From assembly GCF_022513635.1 (NCBI RefSeq), contig NZ_JAKWBL010000004.1, positions 744,001 to 808,000 of the forward strand: 64,000 bases of DNA, given 5' to 3'. The DNA is from Paraniabella ginsengisoli. GTDB lineage: Bacteria; Bacteroidota; Bacteroidia; Chitinophagales; Chitinophagaceae. The position numbers and the translations under genes are program-made. The notes beneath the pieces were generated by a model. That model ran no database searches. It saw only the letters and a program-made list of their open reading frames with translations, and was not told the origin of the DNA. This document shows positions 1 through 9,857 of this stretch, one piece after another. Every line of letters starts with the position of its first letter. Within the stretch, counting starts at the first letter, position 1.

Positions 1-2149
1 CTGAATCTGCATTTAAATAATATACCGCATTCGTTATGTAATCATTGGTCATTTGACCGAAAAAGTTAGCAAAAAAACTATGCCCCGTTTTTCTATTAAC
101 AAATGAATATCTGGCCGAACCAAAGTGGGTATATTCTTGCTTTAAAAGTGGGTTGCCGCCACTTACGTTAAGAGGGTTGCTGATATCTAAAACATCCTGT
201 AACTGATCGATCGACGGAAAGTCTGTTCGTGCCCGGTAATACAATCGAAAATTGCTATTCAAACCAATTTTTTCGACCATCGCATATTTGGAAGCAGCGT
301 GTTGAAGTGCTGTCGAATTGGCGTTGCTCCGGGAGGGTAAATACGATTACCTTCCAGCTTCGAATTTTGAAAATCAACCCCTATAGAAAATTGGTTATCT
401 CTGGACCGGCCCAGGCGATAATCAACTTCTGCCGTGTTTGTAGTAATTGTATTGTCGAATTTGTTCGATTGCAACGGCTGAAAAATATCATAGTTCCCGC
501 CACCGTCATTAGCATAGGTTTGCTGGTCTGCTTTATTATGCTGCACCTCATATTCGTATTCGAACTCAAGTTGCCCCTCTTTACCAATGGGTTCCGAATA
601 ATTTGCTCTGGCAGAATAACGATTTCCATTGGTATTATTATCTCTATATTGATCCAATAGCGAGTCAGTAACTATTCCATCCTTGTAATATTTTAATGCG
701 TTGTAATTATACGATTCACCTGCATTTTTATTGAAAGCAGTTTGAAAACCTAAAGATAATGTACGGCCTCTTTTAGCAAAAGAGTGGCGGTACATAATAT
801 TATTATTGATGTTGTAGCCGTTGCGATTACTATTGGATCGATTGATAGAACTATTTATTGAGTCTATTTCATTCCCTATAAGGTTGTATGTATAATTAGA
901 GCCGGATGATGCAGCATTATTATCCTGGAAACTGATCGAGGGAATTATATAAATCGTATTGTTAGAATCTATTTTATATTCTGCCCTCAAGTTAAAACGA
1001 TGATTATTATTATTAGAATTAGAAAACGAATTGCTTCCTGTAAACCTTATGCTATCAGTGGTGAAAGGAGTTTGGCTAAGCCTGTTTGTTTCGTTAGTAT
1101 TATTTGAATTATTGAAAAAATAGCTTGCAGCTACATCAAAATTTTTCTTTTTACCCCATTTATCACTGAAGTTAACCCCGAATGCATTGGTTTTGCTAAT
1201 ACCAGGCTCCATGCCTACGCTAAAGTTATCTGATCCGCCGCCGCCTCTGTAGCTACCACCTCCACCTCCGCGACCGCCGCCACTGCTGGTAAGTCCAAGC
1301 AGATCTTGCGAAGCAAAGTTTTGCTGATTGATATTATTAAAATTTCCGACAAAAGACACGCGCCTGTCACCACTAAAAAAACTAATATTTCCGCCTGCTG
1401 CGTATCGATCTTCTGTACCATACCCGGCATAAATTCGACCGAATTGTCCGTTAGTAACCTGGCTTTTAGTTACGATATTGATCGCTTTAACTGAATTGCC
1501 ATCATCAAACCCCGTAAGCTGTGCCTGGTCGCTCAAACGGTCAAAAACCTGTATTTTATCTACAACCTCAGAAGGAAGATTTTTGAGCGCCATTGTAGCA
1601 TCATCCCCAAAAAAATCTTTCCCATCAACGGTCACTTTTCTTACCTGCTCTCCCTGGGCTGTAACTGATCCGCTTCTGTCAACAGTAATTCCCGGCATTT
1701 TTTTGATAAGATCTTCTACCGTAGCATCCGGATTTACTTTGTATTGACCGGCGCTGAACTGAGTTGTATCTCCTTTTTGGGATACGCCGGCGCCGATGCA
1801 ACAACTACAACGCCTTCCAGCGTGGTTGTTTTTTTTGGTATATACACATCATCAAGATCTATTGATGGCATCGAGTCGGTCAATGCAACCGATCTTAACA
1901 ATGTCTCAAAACCGATAGATGTACTTTTCAATACGTAATTACCCAAAGAAATGTTGGAAAACAGAAATGTACCGGAAGAGTCGGAGACGGTTGATTTTAA
2001 AGTGCTGCTATCCGAAGGATTCAGTAGCTGAACTGTTGCGCCTTTTACCGCAATACCCTCAATAGGGTCCATCAACGTGCCTTTAATAGTTTGTGCCTGG
2101 CTTGCAATACTTAAAAAAAGAAAAAAAAAAAAACTCCGACTAACTTCAT
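1..2149 (-). CDS. TonB-dependent-receptor-like outer-membrane beta-barrel protein, 3' end outside window, frameshifted
   Basis: Read across three frames, this encodes a signal peptide, a carboxypeptidase-regulatory-like beta-sandwich domain, a TonB plug containing KMPGITVD and VDGKDFFGDD, and the start of an outer-membrane barrel. It is the same architecture as the intact 953-residue receptor at 30332-33193 and should sit in the outer membrane; the substrate is unknown. The chosen start, ATG at 2149, gives MKLVGV followed by a Phe-rich signal peptide ending near ASQAQ, but a run of 13 T throws it out of frame. Further breaks lie near 1760 (AAAAAGG) and 265 (GAAAAAATTGG). Downstream of the last, a third frame continues in receptor-like sequence to the window edge. 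A Gly/Ser-rich loop lies near 1210-1290. Confidence 0.8.
2121..2133 (-). repeat. 13-base mononucleotide tract in signal-peptide codons
   Basis: Thirteen consecutive T (coding strand) sit inside the Phe-rich signal peptide of the receptor gene. With 14 or 11 T the ATG at 2149 would be in frame with the rest of the gene; with 13 it is not. This is either a miscounted homopolymer or a slippage-prone on/off tract. Confidence 0.85.
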
Positions 2150-2345
2150 AAAATTTCCCATTAGCATTGTTGGACGCCCAAAAGATAGTATTCCTTCGCT
2201 CGTTCAACAATTACAATTCAAATGCAACTTATATCTACCAGAAATAGCTATTTTTTTAATTAATGAGCATTTTAAACGTAAATATTCAAAATTTATCACT
2301 TAAGTGAACTAGAATATTTATCTTGCGCCACTCAACATTTTTGTT

Positions 2346-2957
2346 ATGGAGTACTATAAATTAGTTGCGGTTACAGGTTTGCCTGGCCTGTATGAGTTGG
2401 TAAGCAGTAAAAAAGACGGTGCCATTGTGCGCTCTTTACAGGACAAATCAACAAGGTTTGCATCAACGCGAATACATCAGTTTTCACATCTTGAAAGTAT
2501 TGAAATTTACACTACAGAAGATAATGTGAACCTGGTAGAAGTATTTAACGCCATGGAGAAAGATAGCACTGCATTGCCAGATGCTAAAGATGACAAGGCT
2601 GTAAAGGCTTATTTCCAGAAAGTGTACCCGGAAATGGACTTTGACCGTGTTTACAATAGCGACATGAAGAAAATTGTAAAATGGTTCGAAATATTGAAGA
2701 AGAACGATGTAGAATTGAAATTATCGGAGCCAACGGAAGAAGAAAATGAAGAAGAGGTTGTAGCTGAAGCGCCAACTGAAGAAGCGGCAACAGAAAAGCC
2801 AAAGAAGGCTGCCGCCAAAAAGTCTGCAAAGGCTTCTTCCGATAAAACAGCAGAGGCGGCAACAGATGAAGCAGCTGCTACAGAAGAAAAGCCGAAAGCC
2901 GCTCCGAAAAAGGCACCAGCTAAAAAGAAAGCAGCAGCTAAGAAAAAAGCAGAATAA
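2346..2957 (+). CDS. DUF5606 family protein with histone H1-like Lys/Ala tail
   Basis: An intact 203-residue protein. The first ~125 residues (MEYYKLVAVTGLPGLYELV through VKWFEILKKND) match the DUF5606 fold typical of Bacteroidota. From about residue 130 there is an acidic Glu stretch, then a long low-complexity tail of Lys, Ala and Pro with KKAAAKK-type repeats, resembling the C-terminal tails of histone H1-like and other nucleic-acid-binding bacterial proteins. No signal peptide or membrane segment is visible, so it should be cytoplasmic. The family's function is not established; nucleic-acid association is an inference from tail composition only. The gene stands alone, between the divergent receptor and the M3 peptidase. 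Confidence 0.8.
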   Translation: MEYYKLVAVTGLPGLYELVSSKKDGAIVRSLQDKSTRFASTRIHQFSHLESIEIYTTEDNVNLVEVFNAMEKDSTALPDAKDDKAVKAYFQKVYPEMDFDRVYNSDMKKIVKWFEILKKNDVELKLSEPTEEENEEEVVAEAPTEEAATEKPKKAAAKKSAKASSDKTAEAATDEAAATEEKPKAAPKKAPAKKKAAAKKKAE

Positions 2958-2973
2958 TTTTTTAATAGTTCGC

Positions 2974-3059
2974 AAGTCTGGAAGTCCGTAAGTCGGAAAG
3001 TAATACCGTGTGTTATCTTCCTGTCTTTCGGACTTTTCGGTCTTCCGACTTTCCTACTT
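2974..3059. repeat. Imperfect inverted repeat of CTTTCGGAC-type units
   Basis: The intergenic space holds several variants of the units AAGTCGGAAAG and CTTTCGGAC/CTTCCGACTTTCC in both orientations. They could fold into an imperfect hairpin. No gene is visible here. Confidence 0.5.
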
Positions 3060-3063
3060 AATT

Positions 3064-4776
3064 ATGACCGCAGATATAAAACCCGCCCCACGACAATTTT
3101 TGCCAGCTAATTTTGAGGTTACTGATTGGCCCACGCTAGAGCCTTATTTTAAAGAACTTTTGAAACGTGATATTAATTCTTTTCAAAAGCTAGAGCAATG
3201 GCTCAAAGACATTAGCGAGTTGGAGGCGGTAGTAAGTGAAGACGCATGCTGGCGGCAGATCAAAATGACCTGCGATACCGAAAATGCCGAGCTGGTTGAG
3301 TCCTTCAATTATTTTATGATGGAGATTCAACCTAAAGTTCAACCCTATTCGGACTTGCTCAACCGGAAACTCGTTGAAAACCCCTTTGCACATGAGTTGA
3401 AAGACCCTGCTTATTTTACGTATCTAAGAAATGTAAGGAAGAATATTGATCTTTTCCGGGAAGCTAATATCCCGCTACAATCTGAACTGGCAGTTGAAGC
3501 CCAGCAGTTTGGCGTAATTAGCGGCAAGATGAGCGTAGAGGTAGGTGGTAAAGAATATACATTGCAACAAGCTGCAAAATTTTTGGAGGATCCTAACAGA
3601 GCTGTCCGGGAAGAAGTATATCGAAAAATTGCGGAAAGAAGATCGCAGGATAAAGAAGCATTGAATAATCTTTATGATCAACTGCTGTACAAAAGAAATC
3701 AGGTTGCGCTAAATGCCGGATTTGACAATTACCGGGATTATCGTTTTGTAGAATTGGGCAGGTTCGACTATACAAAAGAAGATTCATTTCAATTTCAGGA
3801 AGCTGTAAAGCAATATGTTTTACCCATTGTTGATGAAATTTATAAGAAGAAGAAAGCCAAGCTGGGCGTTGATGATTTTCGTCCCTGGGATGTAGATGCA
3901 GAACCTGCAGGCATAGAGCCACTGAAACCGTTTAAAACTGGTGGCGAGCTATTGCAAAAAACAATTAATTGTTTTAAAACCTTGAATCCTTTTTTCGCAG
4001 ATTGCCTTGAAAAAATGAACCAGCTTAAACGCCTGGATCTTGAAAGCAGAAAAGGTAAGGCGCCCGGTGGCTATAATTGCCCACTGGCAGAAACAGGCGC
4101 TCCGTTTATTTTTATGAATGCTGCAGGCACGCTAAATGATGTGATTACCATGGTGCACGAAGGTGGCCATGCCATTCATTCTTTCCTGTCTCATCCACTT
4201 GCGTTAACAGGGTTTAAAGAATATCCGACAGAATTTGCTGAAGTGGCCAGTATGAGCATGGAACTTTTTAGCATGAACGAATGGAATGTTTTTTTTGAAA
4301 AAGAAGAAGAATTAAAACGTGCGAAAGAGCTACAATTAGAACGGGTGCTAACAATATTCCCATGGATTGCTACAATAGATAAATTCCAACACTGGGTGTA
4401 TGAAAATCCAAATCATACACACGAAGAGCGCCTGCAAAACTGGCAACGTATTTTAACTGAATTTACGCCGCCCACGCTGGATGTAACCGGATTGGAAGCC
4501 TATCGCGATTTTAGCTGGCAACGCCAGTTACATTTGTTTGAAGTTCCTTTTTATTATATTGAATATGGCATCGCTCAACTGGGCGCGATTGGACTTTGGC
4601 AGCAGTTTCAAAAGAACAGAGAACAAGCGTTGAATAATTATACCAAAGCTTTGAGCCTGGGCGGAACACGCACTTTGCCGGAATTATTTGAGGCTGCAGG
4701 TTTGAGGTTTGATCTTTCACCCGCACATATAAAAGGGTTGATGGAATTTGTAAAGGACGAAATGGGAAAAGTGTAA
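3064..4776 (+). CDS. M3 family oligoendopeptidase
   Basis: A zinc metallopeptidase of the thimet oligopeptidase/PepF (M3) family that should cleave short peptides in the cytoplasm. The zinc-binding motif HEGGHAIHSF starts at residue 365 (base 4156), and the downstream EFAEVASMSMELF stretch supplies the third zinc ligand (Glu). The all-helical N-terminal half is typical of the family. I chose the ATG at 3064 (MTADIKPAPRQF) over an upstream start at 3010 because the upstream extension falls inside the intergenic repeat and does not look like protein. The resulting 570 residues is the usual length. There is no signal peptide and no frameshift. Confidence 0.9.
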   Translation: MTADIKPAPRQFLPANFEVTDWPTLEPYFKELLKRDINSFQKLEQWLKDISELEAVVSEDACWRQIKMTCDTENAELVESFNYFMMEIQPKVQPYSDLLNRKLVENPFAHELKDPAYFTYLRNVRKNIDLFREANIPLQSELAVEAQQFGVISGKMSVEVGGKEYTLQQAAKFLEDPNRAVREEVYRKIAERRSQDKEALNNLYDQLLYKRNQVALNAGFDNYRDYRFVELGRFDYTKEDSFQFQEAVKQYVLPIVDEIYKKKKAKLGVDDFRPWDVDAEPAGIEPLKPFKTGGELLQKTINCFKTLNPFFADCLEKMNQLKRLDLESRKGKAPGGYNCPLAETGAPFIFMNAAGTLNDVITMVHEGGHAIHSFLSHPLALTGFKEYPTEFAEVASMSMELFSMNEWNVFFEKEEELKRAKELQLERVLTIFPWIATIDKFQHWVYENPNHTHEERLQNWQRILTEFTPPTLDVTGLEAYRDFSWQRQLHLFEVPFYYIEYGIAQLGAIGLWQQFQKNREQALNNYTKALSLGGTRTLPELFEAAGLRFDLSPAHIKGLMEFVKDEMGKV

Positions 4777-4785
4777 AAAGTGAAA

Positions 4786-5231
4786 ATGAAGAATCTGATC
4801 TTTTTCATTCTGTTGATCATACTAATGTTAGGATGCGATACATTCCATCGAGATAAAAATTCGACTGAACAAGATAATAAATTACAAGGGTTGAGTTCGA
4901 TAGAAGTAAAAGGGCCAGTTGTTGATGAGCATACACGATGCATTCATTATCATTCTGAAGAAGATGTGATTGCTATTAAAATGAAGTGCTGCAACGAATA
5001 TTATCCTTGTATTAAATGTCATAATGAAACGGCTGATCATGCAGCAGCCGTTTGGCCAAAAAAGAATTTGATACTAAAGCAGTACTTTGTGGAATGTGTT
5101 ACCACGAAATGACGATAAACGAATACTTACATAGCAACAGCCAATGCCCTAACTGCAAAGCAGCATTCAATCCTGGTTGTAGCAATCATTATCATCTTTA
5201 TTTTGAGATGAAAGCAGCCACAAGCAAATAA
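4786..5231 (+). CDS. CHY zinc-finger lipoprotein (frameshifted)
   Basis: The N-terminus MKNLIFFILLIILMLGC is a lipoprotein signal with the acylated Cys in LMLG-C, so the mature protein should be membrane-anchored outside the cytoplasm. The rest is a CHY-type zinc-finger domain: CIHYH, KCCNEYYPCIKCH, then after the frame change CGMCYHE, CPNCKAAF and CSNHYH, giving the expected series of Cys/His ligands. The frame breaks near 5062 in CCAAAAAAG; one more A yields 148 residues. CHY proteins are usually cytosolic, so the lipoprotein form is slightly unusual. It follows the M3 peptidase closely and may be cotranscribed. Its role is unknown. Confidence 0.75.
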
Positions 5232-5523
5232 TGTGTCGGAATTTATAGAAATCTAATCCGCGGTTGGTTGCCTCACTTTCTGCCCTGTTCTAAAAAATAA
5301 CTCTAAAAATGTGACAAATGCGGTTGATAGTTAAATTAAAAACTTCGGCTTAAAATTTGATGCATTTCTTAAACCTTTTTAAAACCACTTTGTTGTAAAC
5401 TAAATCTTCAAACTACTTAAAATCTAGTTATTTATGAAATGCCAGGTTTGTATATATCTCTTTTCAGATATTTGCTAAAGGCATTCCATGTGACAATTAA
5501 AAATCAATAAAAAAATAAAACAC

Positions 5524-6182
5524 ATGAAAAAAATACTATCACTATCATTAGCTGCTGCAATCGCTTTTGCATCTTGTAACTCAGCCCCAAAGGCCGACGA
5601 GGCGAAAACTGAAGAACAAAAAGAGGCTGCTGCTACGGAAGGGGAAGCTTATAAAGTAGATTCTACGCAGGTTGCTCAGTTTATCGGTACTAAACCAGTA
5701 GGCCAGCACCAAGGAACTTTTAATGTATCTGAGGGCCAGTTTTTTGTAAAAAATGATGCGGTTTTGACCGGCGGCAAATTGACATTTGACATCAATAGCC
5801 TGAAAATAACTGACAAGGACACAGCCGGAGCATACAAATTGAAAGGGCATTTGTTATCTCCCGACTTTTTGACGCAGCCAATCATCCAACTGCCACTTTC
5901 GAGGTTACTGCAGTTGAAGAATATGTTGCGGATAGCACCAATAAAATAATTTTGGATGGCGCTACTAACACCATAAAAGGAAACCTTACATTAAAAGGAG
6001 TTACGAAAAATGTTTCTTTTCCTGCAGCCATTACAGTAACACCTTCAATTGTTACTGCCAGGGCTAATTTTAACATCAATCGTACAGATTGGGGTTTAAT
6101 TTACAACAGTGACCAGTCTTTGGGAGATAAATTCATCAGGCCTGAAGTGAATATCAGCTTTACTATTACTGCATCTAAATAA
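5524..6182 (+). CDS. YceI family lipoprotein (frameshifted)
   Basis: The protein starts with a lipoprotein signal, Cys at residue 18 (AFASC), then a Glu/Ala-rich linker and a YceI lipocalin-like beta-barrel domain. YceI domains bind amphiphilic or polyisoprenoid molecules in the periplasm. Visible family motifs are GTFNVSEGQF, GGKLTFDINSLK, GNLTLKGVTKNVSFP and NRTDWGL. The frame breaks near 5872, where GACTTTTTGACG needs one more T to read DFFDAANHPTATFEV; this restores 219 residues. The 292 bases upstream (5232-5523) contain no gene that I can see and probably hold its promoter. Confidence 0.85.
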
Positions 6183-6292
6183 TTCTAAACGAGCAGTATA
6201 ATAAAAGCCTTGTATTTTCGTTTCTAATTGGCAGGCTATTTGCAAATCCTATAACCTGATCACAAACGTTATACAAATTAAAAAAGCATATA

Positions 6293-6805
6293 ATGAAGAA
6301 ATTTTTACTGTTATCACTAAGTTTGATTACCATTCTTTTTGTGAATGCACAAGATAAACCGGCACCTAAAAGTCCGCCAGCAACTACAAAAGCCGAACTG
6401 GCGAGCGGAGCTGTGGTGACGATAACTTATAGCCAGCCTTCTGTAAAAGGAAGGACTATTGGCAAAGACCTTGAACCATTGCCCGGCCAGGTGTGGCGTA
6501 CCGGTGCTAATAAAGCAACCGTATTTGAAGTAAGCAAAGATGTAACAGTAGAAGGTAAGGGATTGCCAGCTGGCAAATACGCTCTTTTCACTCTTGTTGA
6601 TGGTAAAACATGGACGGTTATTTTCAACAAAACATGGGATACCTGGGGTGCTTTTAAATACAAAGAAGCAGAAGATGCATTACGCATTAATGTAACTTCT
6701 GAAAAAGCAGCAGCAGCTTCAGAAAAATTGAATATTACTGCTGGTGAAGATGGCGTTGTAACGCTTCTTTGGGGCGATAACAAAGTGAGTTTTACAGTTA
6801 AATAA
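6293..6805 (+). CDS. DUF2911 family secreted protein
   Basis: An intact 170-residue protein with a cleavable signal peptide (MKKFLLLSLSLITILFVNAQ, cut near NAQ-D). The rest is the DUF2911 domain common in Bacteroidota; typical features are ITYSQPSVKGR, VWRTGANKAT, LPAGKYALFTL and FNKTWDTWG. These proteins are exported and of unknown function, often found as periplasmic or secreted single-domain proteins. The gene follows the YceI lipoprotein by 110 bases and ends at a strong terminator, so the two may share a transcript. Confidence 0.85.
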   Translation: MKKFLLLSLSLITILFVNAQDKPAPKSPPATTKAELASGAVVTITYSQPSVKGRTIGKDLEPLPGQVWRTGANKATVFEVSKDVTVEGKGLPAGKYALFTLVDGKTWTVIFNKTWDTWGAFKYKEAEDALRINVTSEKAAAASEKLNITAGEDGVVTLLWGDNKVSFTVK

Positions 6806-6822
6806 AAACACAACTTATCAGG

Positions 6823-6852
6823 AAAAAGCCGTTTCGCGAGAAACGGCTTTTT
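6823..6852 (+). terminator. Rho-independent terminator, probably bidirectional
   Basis: A perfect 13-bp stem AAAAAGCCGTTTC / GAAACGGCTTTTT closes a GCGA loop. It lies between the DUF2911 gene and the convergent hydrolase gene and overlaps the latter's stop codon, so it can serve both. Confidence 0.9.
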
Positions 6853-7708
6853 ATATGTCTGTCAATTTGAAGATGTCTTTTACACGAATGCCTTTTTCCG
6901 TTTGTTGTAAGGTGCAGCATTCGTTTACAGGATCGTGTTCAAAAAATATATACTCTTTTTCTATTGCTTCTTTTAAGAAAGTCTCCTTTTCTGTCATTGT
7001 GATCAGTGGCCTTGTGTCGTAAGCCATTACATAAGGCAACGGAATATGACCAACAGAAGGTAGCAAGTCGGCCATATAAATAATTGTTCTTTCCTTGTAC
7101 TTCAACTGTGGCAACATCATCGCATCCGTATGTCCATCTGCAAAGCGAATTTGCATAAAAGTGGTAAAATCTGCAGCATCAAGAAAGTTAGTTTCTTTCT
7201 TTCTGTCACCTATAAAATTCAATCTGCCGCTTTCTTGTATCGGCAAAATATTCTCTTTTAAAAAAGATGCCTTTTCTCTGGGATTCGGTTCTGTAGCCCA
7301 TTTCCAGTGATCTTCATTGCTCCAGTAAACTGCATTTTTGAATGCTGGAACCAGTTTGTCGCGCTCTTTTTTAATAGCTCCACCGCAATGATCGAAATGT
7401 AAATGGGTAAGAAAAATATCTGTAATATCATCTCTGTGAAATCCGTGTGCAGCAAGACTTTTATCCAAAGTATCATCACCATGCAAATAGTAGTATCCGA
7501 AAAATTTATCGCTTTGCTTGTCGCCCATGCCAGTATCTACAAGAATCAGTCGGCCGTCATCTTCAATTAATAAAGATCGTAACGCCCAACTACACATATT
7601 GTTTTCATCAGCGGGGTTTAGTCCGTTCCAAATGCTTTTAGGAACCACGCCAAACATAGCGCCGCCATCTAATTTAAAATGTCCGTGGTTGATGGAATAT
7701 AGGTTCAC
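6851..7708 (-). CDS. MBL-fold metallo-hydrolase
   Basis: A 285-residue metallo-beta-lactamase-fold hydrolase, cytoplasmic by its lack of a signal peptide. The zinc motif HLHFDHCGG (HxHxDH) is intact, preceded by LILVDTGMGDK and followed by FADGHTDAMM and FFEHDPV, which supply the remaining His/Asp ligands. The overall pattern resembles the YtnP/AttM-like lactonase group, which hydrolyses lactones including acyl-homoserine lactones, but substrate cannot be read from sequence. The start codon overlaps the last four bases of the upstream toxin gene (7705-7708), so translation is probably coupled. Confidence 0.85.
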   Translation of the reverse strand: MNLYSINHGHFKLDGGAMFGVVPKSIWNGLNPADENNMCSWALRSLLIEDDGRLILVDTGMGDKQSDKFFGYYYLHGDDTLDKSLAAHGFHRDDITDIFLTHLHFDHCGGAIKKERDKLVPAFKNAVYWSNEDHWKWATEPNPREKASFLKENILPIQESGRLNFIGDRKKETNFLDAADFTTFMQIRFADGHTDAMMLPQLKYKERTIIYMADLLPSVGHIPLPYVMAYDTRPLITMTEKETFLKEAIEKEYIFFEHDPVNECCTLQQTEKGIRVKDIFKLTDI

Positions 7709-8040
7709 AGGTTTTCAGAAATTTCGTTTAAACGTTGTTGCAATGCTGTGTCGGAAATATTTTCAAAACCGGCTTTGTCGTAAATACTTAAAAGATAAAC
7801 TGTCGATTGTATAATCTTTACGCAGGTAATTACCCTGGCGCCGCCGCTTTTTCCTTTTCCTTTTGATTTTATGGCAAGCCTTATTTTGTAGCAATCTTTG
7901 CCAAGCGCAACTCCTGTTTCAGGGTCGGTTTTTAGTTGCTTTGCAAGTTTATTCACATCCTCCTTTAATGAAGGACATTTTTTAGAAAGCTGTTTTAAAT
8001 CACGTAAAAAAGATGCGGCAGGAATAATAGTAAGCGACAT
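7705..8040 (-). CDS. RelE/ParE-like toxin
   Basis: A 111-residue basic protein beginning MSLTIIPAASFLRDLKQLSKK. The FLRDLKQL helix, the central YKIRLAIKSKGKGKSGGARVI strand and VYLLSIYDKAG follow the RelE/ParE toxin pattern; RelE members cleave mRNA on the ribosome and ParE members poison gyrase. Which applies cannot be told from sequence. It lies 10 bases downstream of a 75-residue partner in the usual antitoxin-first order and overlaps the hydrolase start by four bases. Confidence 0.7.
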   Translation of the reverse strand: MSLTIIPAASFLRDLKQLSKKCPSLKEDVNKLAKQLKTDPETGVALGKDCYKIRLAIKSKGKGKSGGARVITCVKIIQSTVYLLSIYDKAGFENISDTALQQRLNEISENL

Positions 8041-8050
8041 GGATTTTGAT

Positions 8051-8278
8051 TTATAATTCTTTATAAACTTCGTCCCAAGACCTCAACTTAACTTTCCCGT
8101 CAATATCATCCTGCATTTCTTTAAATCTTTGAGGAAAGCTGTCTAAAAATTCCTGTTCTTTTTTGGTGAGCTTTGCTGGTTTTTTCTGAACAATGCTGCG
8201 AATGTTCATCCGCTTCATCAGCGCACTTACCAGATCAAACTCTTCTTTGTTTTTAGGTTTTATAAGAATCGTTTCCAT
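8051..8278 (-). CDS. Probable antitoxin partner of the RelE/ParE-like toxin
   Basis: A 75-residue protein, METILIKPKNKEEFDLVSALM at its start, with a charged helical middle (KPAKLTKKEQEFLDSF) and a C-terminal RSWDEVYKEL. Size, charge pattern and the position directly before a RelE-type toxin gene fit a small type II antitoxin, in which the N-terminus usually dimerises and binds the operator and the C-terminus wraps the toxin. I do not recognise a named antitoxin family with certainty. Confidence 0.6.
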   Translation of the reverse strand: METILIKPKNKEEFDLVSALMKRMNIRSIVQKKPAKLTKKEQEFLDSFPQRFKEMQDDIDGKVKLRSWDEVYKEL

Positions 8279-8327
8279 AACTTAAAAATACAAAATTATT
8301 TTTGTTCTCTATTTGGCGGCGTTAAAA

Positions 8328-8395
8328 GATGATGCTATATAATTGGGACGATGAAGAGTGCGACGCAACGAAGATGCCATTTGTTCTACAGTTGG
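8328..8395 (-). repeat. Dispersed intergenic repeat, copy 1
   Basis: On the minus strand this reads GGCATCTTCG followed by TTGCGTCGCACTCTT and then sequence like CATCGTCCC. The core at 8354-8375 is identical over 22 bases to the copy at 60564-60585. See the finding on this family. Confidence 0.6.
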
Positions 8396-8406
8396 GCTCA
8401 TAAAAA

Positions 8407-9704
8407 TTATTGTACCTGACGTGCTTTATGCAAAGCTGAATACAACCAGCCAAAACCTATGGCGAAAAATACAATCAGCGATAATACCGAATTTTTCATA
8501 CTTCCCGTTAATTCTTCAATATATCCGAAAGTAAAAATACCGATGACGATTGCAATTTTTTCGGTAAAATCATAATAGCTGAAAAAAGAAGCAGTATCTT
8601 TTGTTGGCGGCATCAGCTTTGAATAAGTGGAACGGCTAAGCGCCTGAATGCCACCCATAACCAGGCCCACTAAAACGGCCAGGCCATAAAAATAATATTC
8701 AGCGCTGGCACCACTTTCAGCAATCTCAGCAGTATAGTAAGCCAGCACGCAGATGATGATCCAAAATAAAATAACACCCATCAGCACTTTTATATTACCG
8801 AATCTGGTAGAAAGCCTTGACATGCCCCATGCTCCTAAAATGGCCACCAATTGAATTATAACAACCGTTATGATCAGGTTTGTATCAGGCAGTTTTAATA
8901 ATTTACTGCCGAAAATTGTTGCTGCCAACATTACGGTTTGTACGCCCATGCTGTAAAAAAGAAACCTCTTAAAAAGCGCTTTAGCACCGGCATGTTTTTT
9001 ACCTGATTATACACTTTCTTTATCTCCACAAAGCCATCCTGAAAAACATTGCCGCCTTTTTTTCTTTGGAATTCGATTGCGGAAGCCTCGCAAATGTTAT
9101 CTGCGCAAAGGAAAACCACCAGATGCCTACAACTAAGAAAGTGATGCGTGTGGCCAATCCCTGATCGTCCATAAACATTACCAAAACAAAGCCTACGATC
9201 TGCATGATGACGCTACCAATATATCCAAACGAATAACCTCTGGCGCTTATTCTGTCCTGATCTTTAGGAGCCGCTATTTCTGGCAAATAAGCATTGTAAA
9301 ACACAAGACTGCCAACGTATCCCATAGCTGCCAGCATAAATGCAATAACGCCCAGGCCTAATGTATCTGATTTGAAAAAAATAAAGCACTGCAACCAATG
9401 GCACCCATGTAACAAAAAAATCGCATGAAGTTTTTCTTATTCCCACGCGTGTCCGCGATAGATGTAAGAACAGGATATGAAATGGCGATCAGTAGATAGG
9501 ATGCAGCTAAGATATAATCGTACAGAGATGAATTAACAAACTGGCGGCCCAAAAATTGCACATGATGATCAACGCCGTTGTCGGTTACCGCCAAAAAATA
9601 GATCGGAAAAAAGTGGTGGTAATTACCAGGTTGTAAACACTATTGGCCCAATCGTACATGGCCCATCCGTTAGTAATCTTTTTTGGGGCAGTTTGTTGCG
9701 TCAT
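8407..9704 (-). CDS. MFS permease, UMF1/Atg22-like (four frameshifts)
   Basis: Joined across four homopolymer breaks (near 9604, 9380, 9055 and 8960) this gives about 433 residues of a polytopic inner-membrane transporter. The ATG at 9704 starts MTQQTAPKKITNGWAMYDWA, and the WAMYDWANS signature with FFPIYF is typical of the UMF1/Atg22-like major facilitator group. Later parts show SFGYIGSVIMQIVGF, GGIQALSRSTYSKLMPP and SFFSYYDFTEKIAIVIG, all family hallmarks. The substrate is unknown. Each break is repaired by one base in a run of T or A. The gene is transcribed toward the toxin-antitoxin pair, with an intergenic repeat between them. Confidence 0.85.
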
Positions 9705-9801
9705 GATAAGATGTTACTTCAAAGATAGAGTTATTCAGGAGGAAAAATAAGGTGAATTATCTTTTTAATGAGCAATATTATACTAACAAATGGAATGTTA
9801 T

Positions 9802-9809
9802 TATATTTG
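9802..9809 (+). promoter_or_regulatory. Possible Bacteroidota -7 box
   Basis: TATATTTG matches the TAnnTTTG consensus 48 bases before the TPR-AAA gene. No convincing TTTG -33 box sits at the expected spacing, so this is tentative. Confidence 0.3.
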
Positions 9810-9857
9810 ATAATAATTAATTTTTTCTTTACAAAACTGGCAACTGCTTCCTATTAA

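Noticed and set aside
2584..2975. Hydrophobic Cys-rich proteins on the minus strand opposite the DUF5606 gene
   Set aside because: They are the antisense of the Lys/Ala-rich tail and have no independent support.
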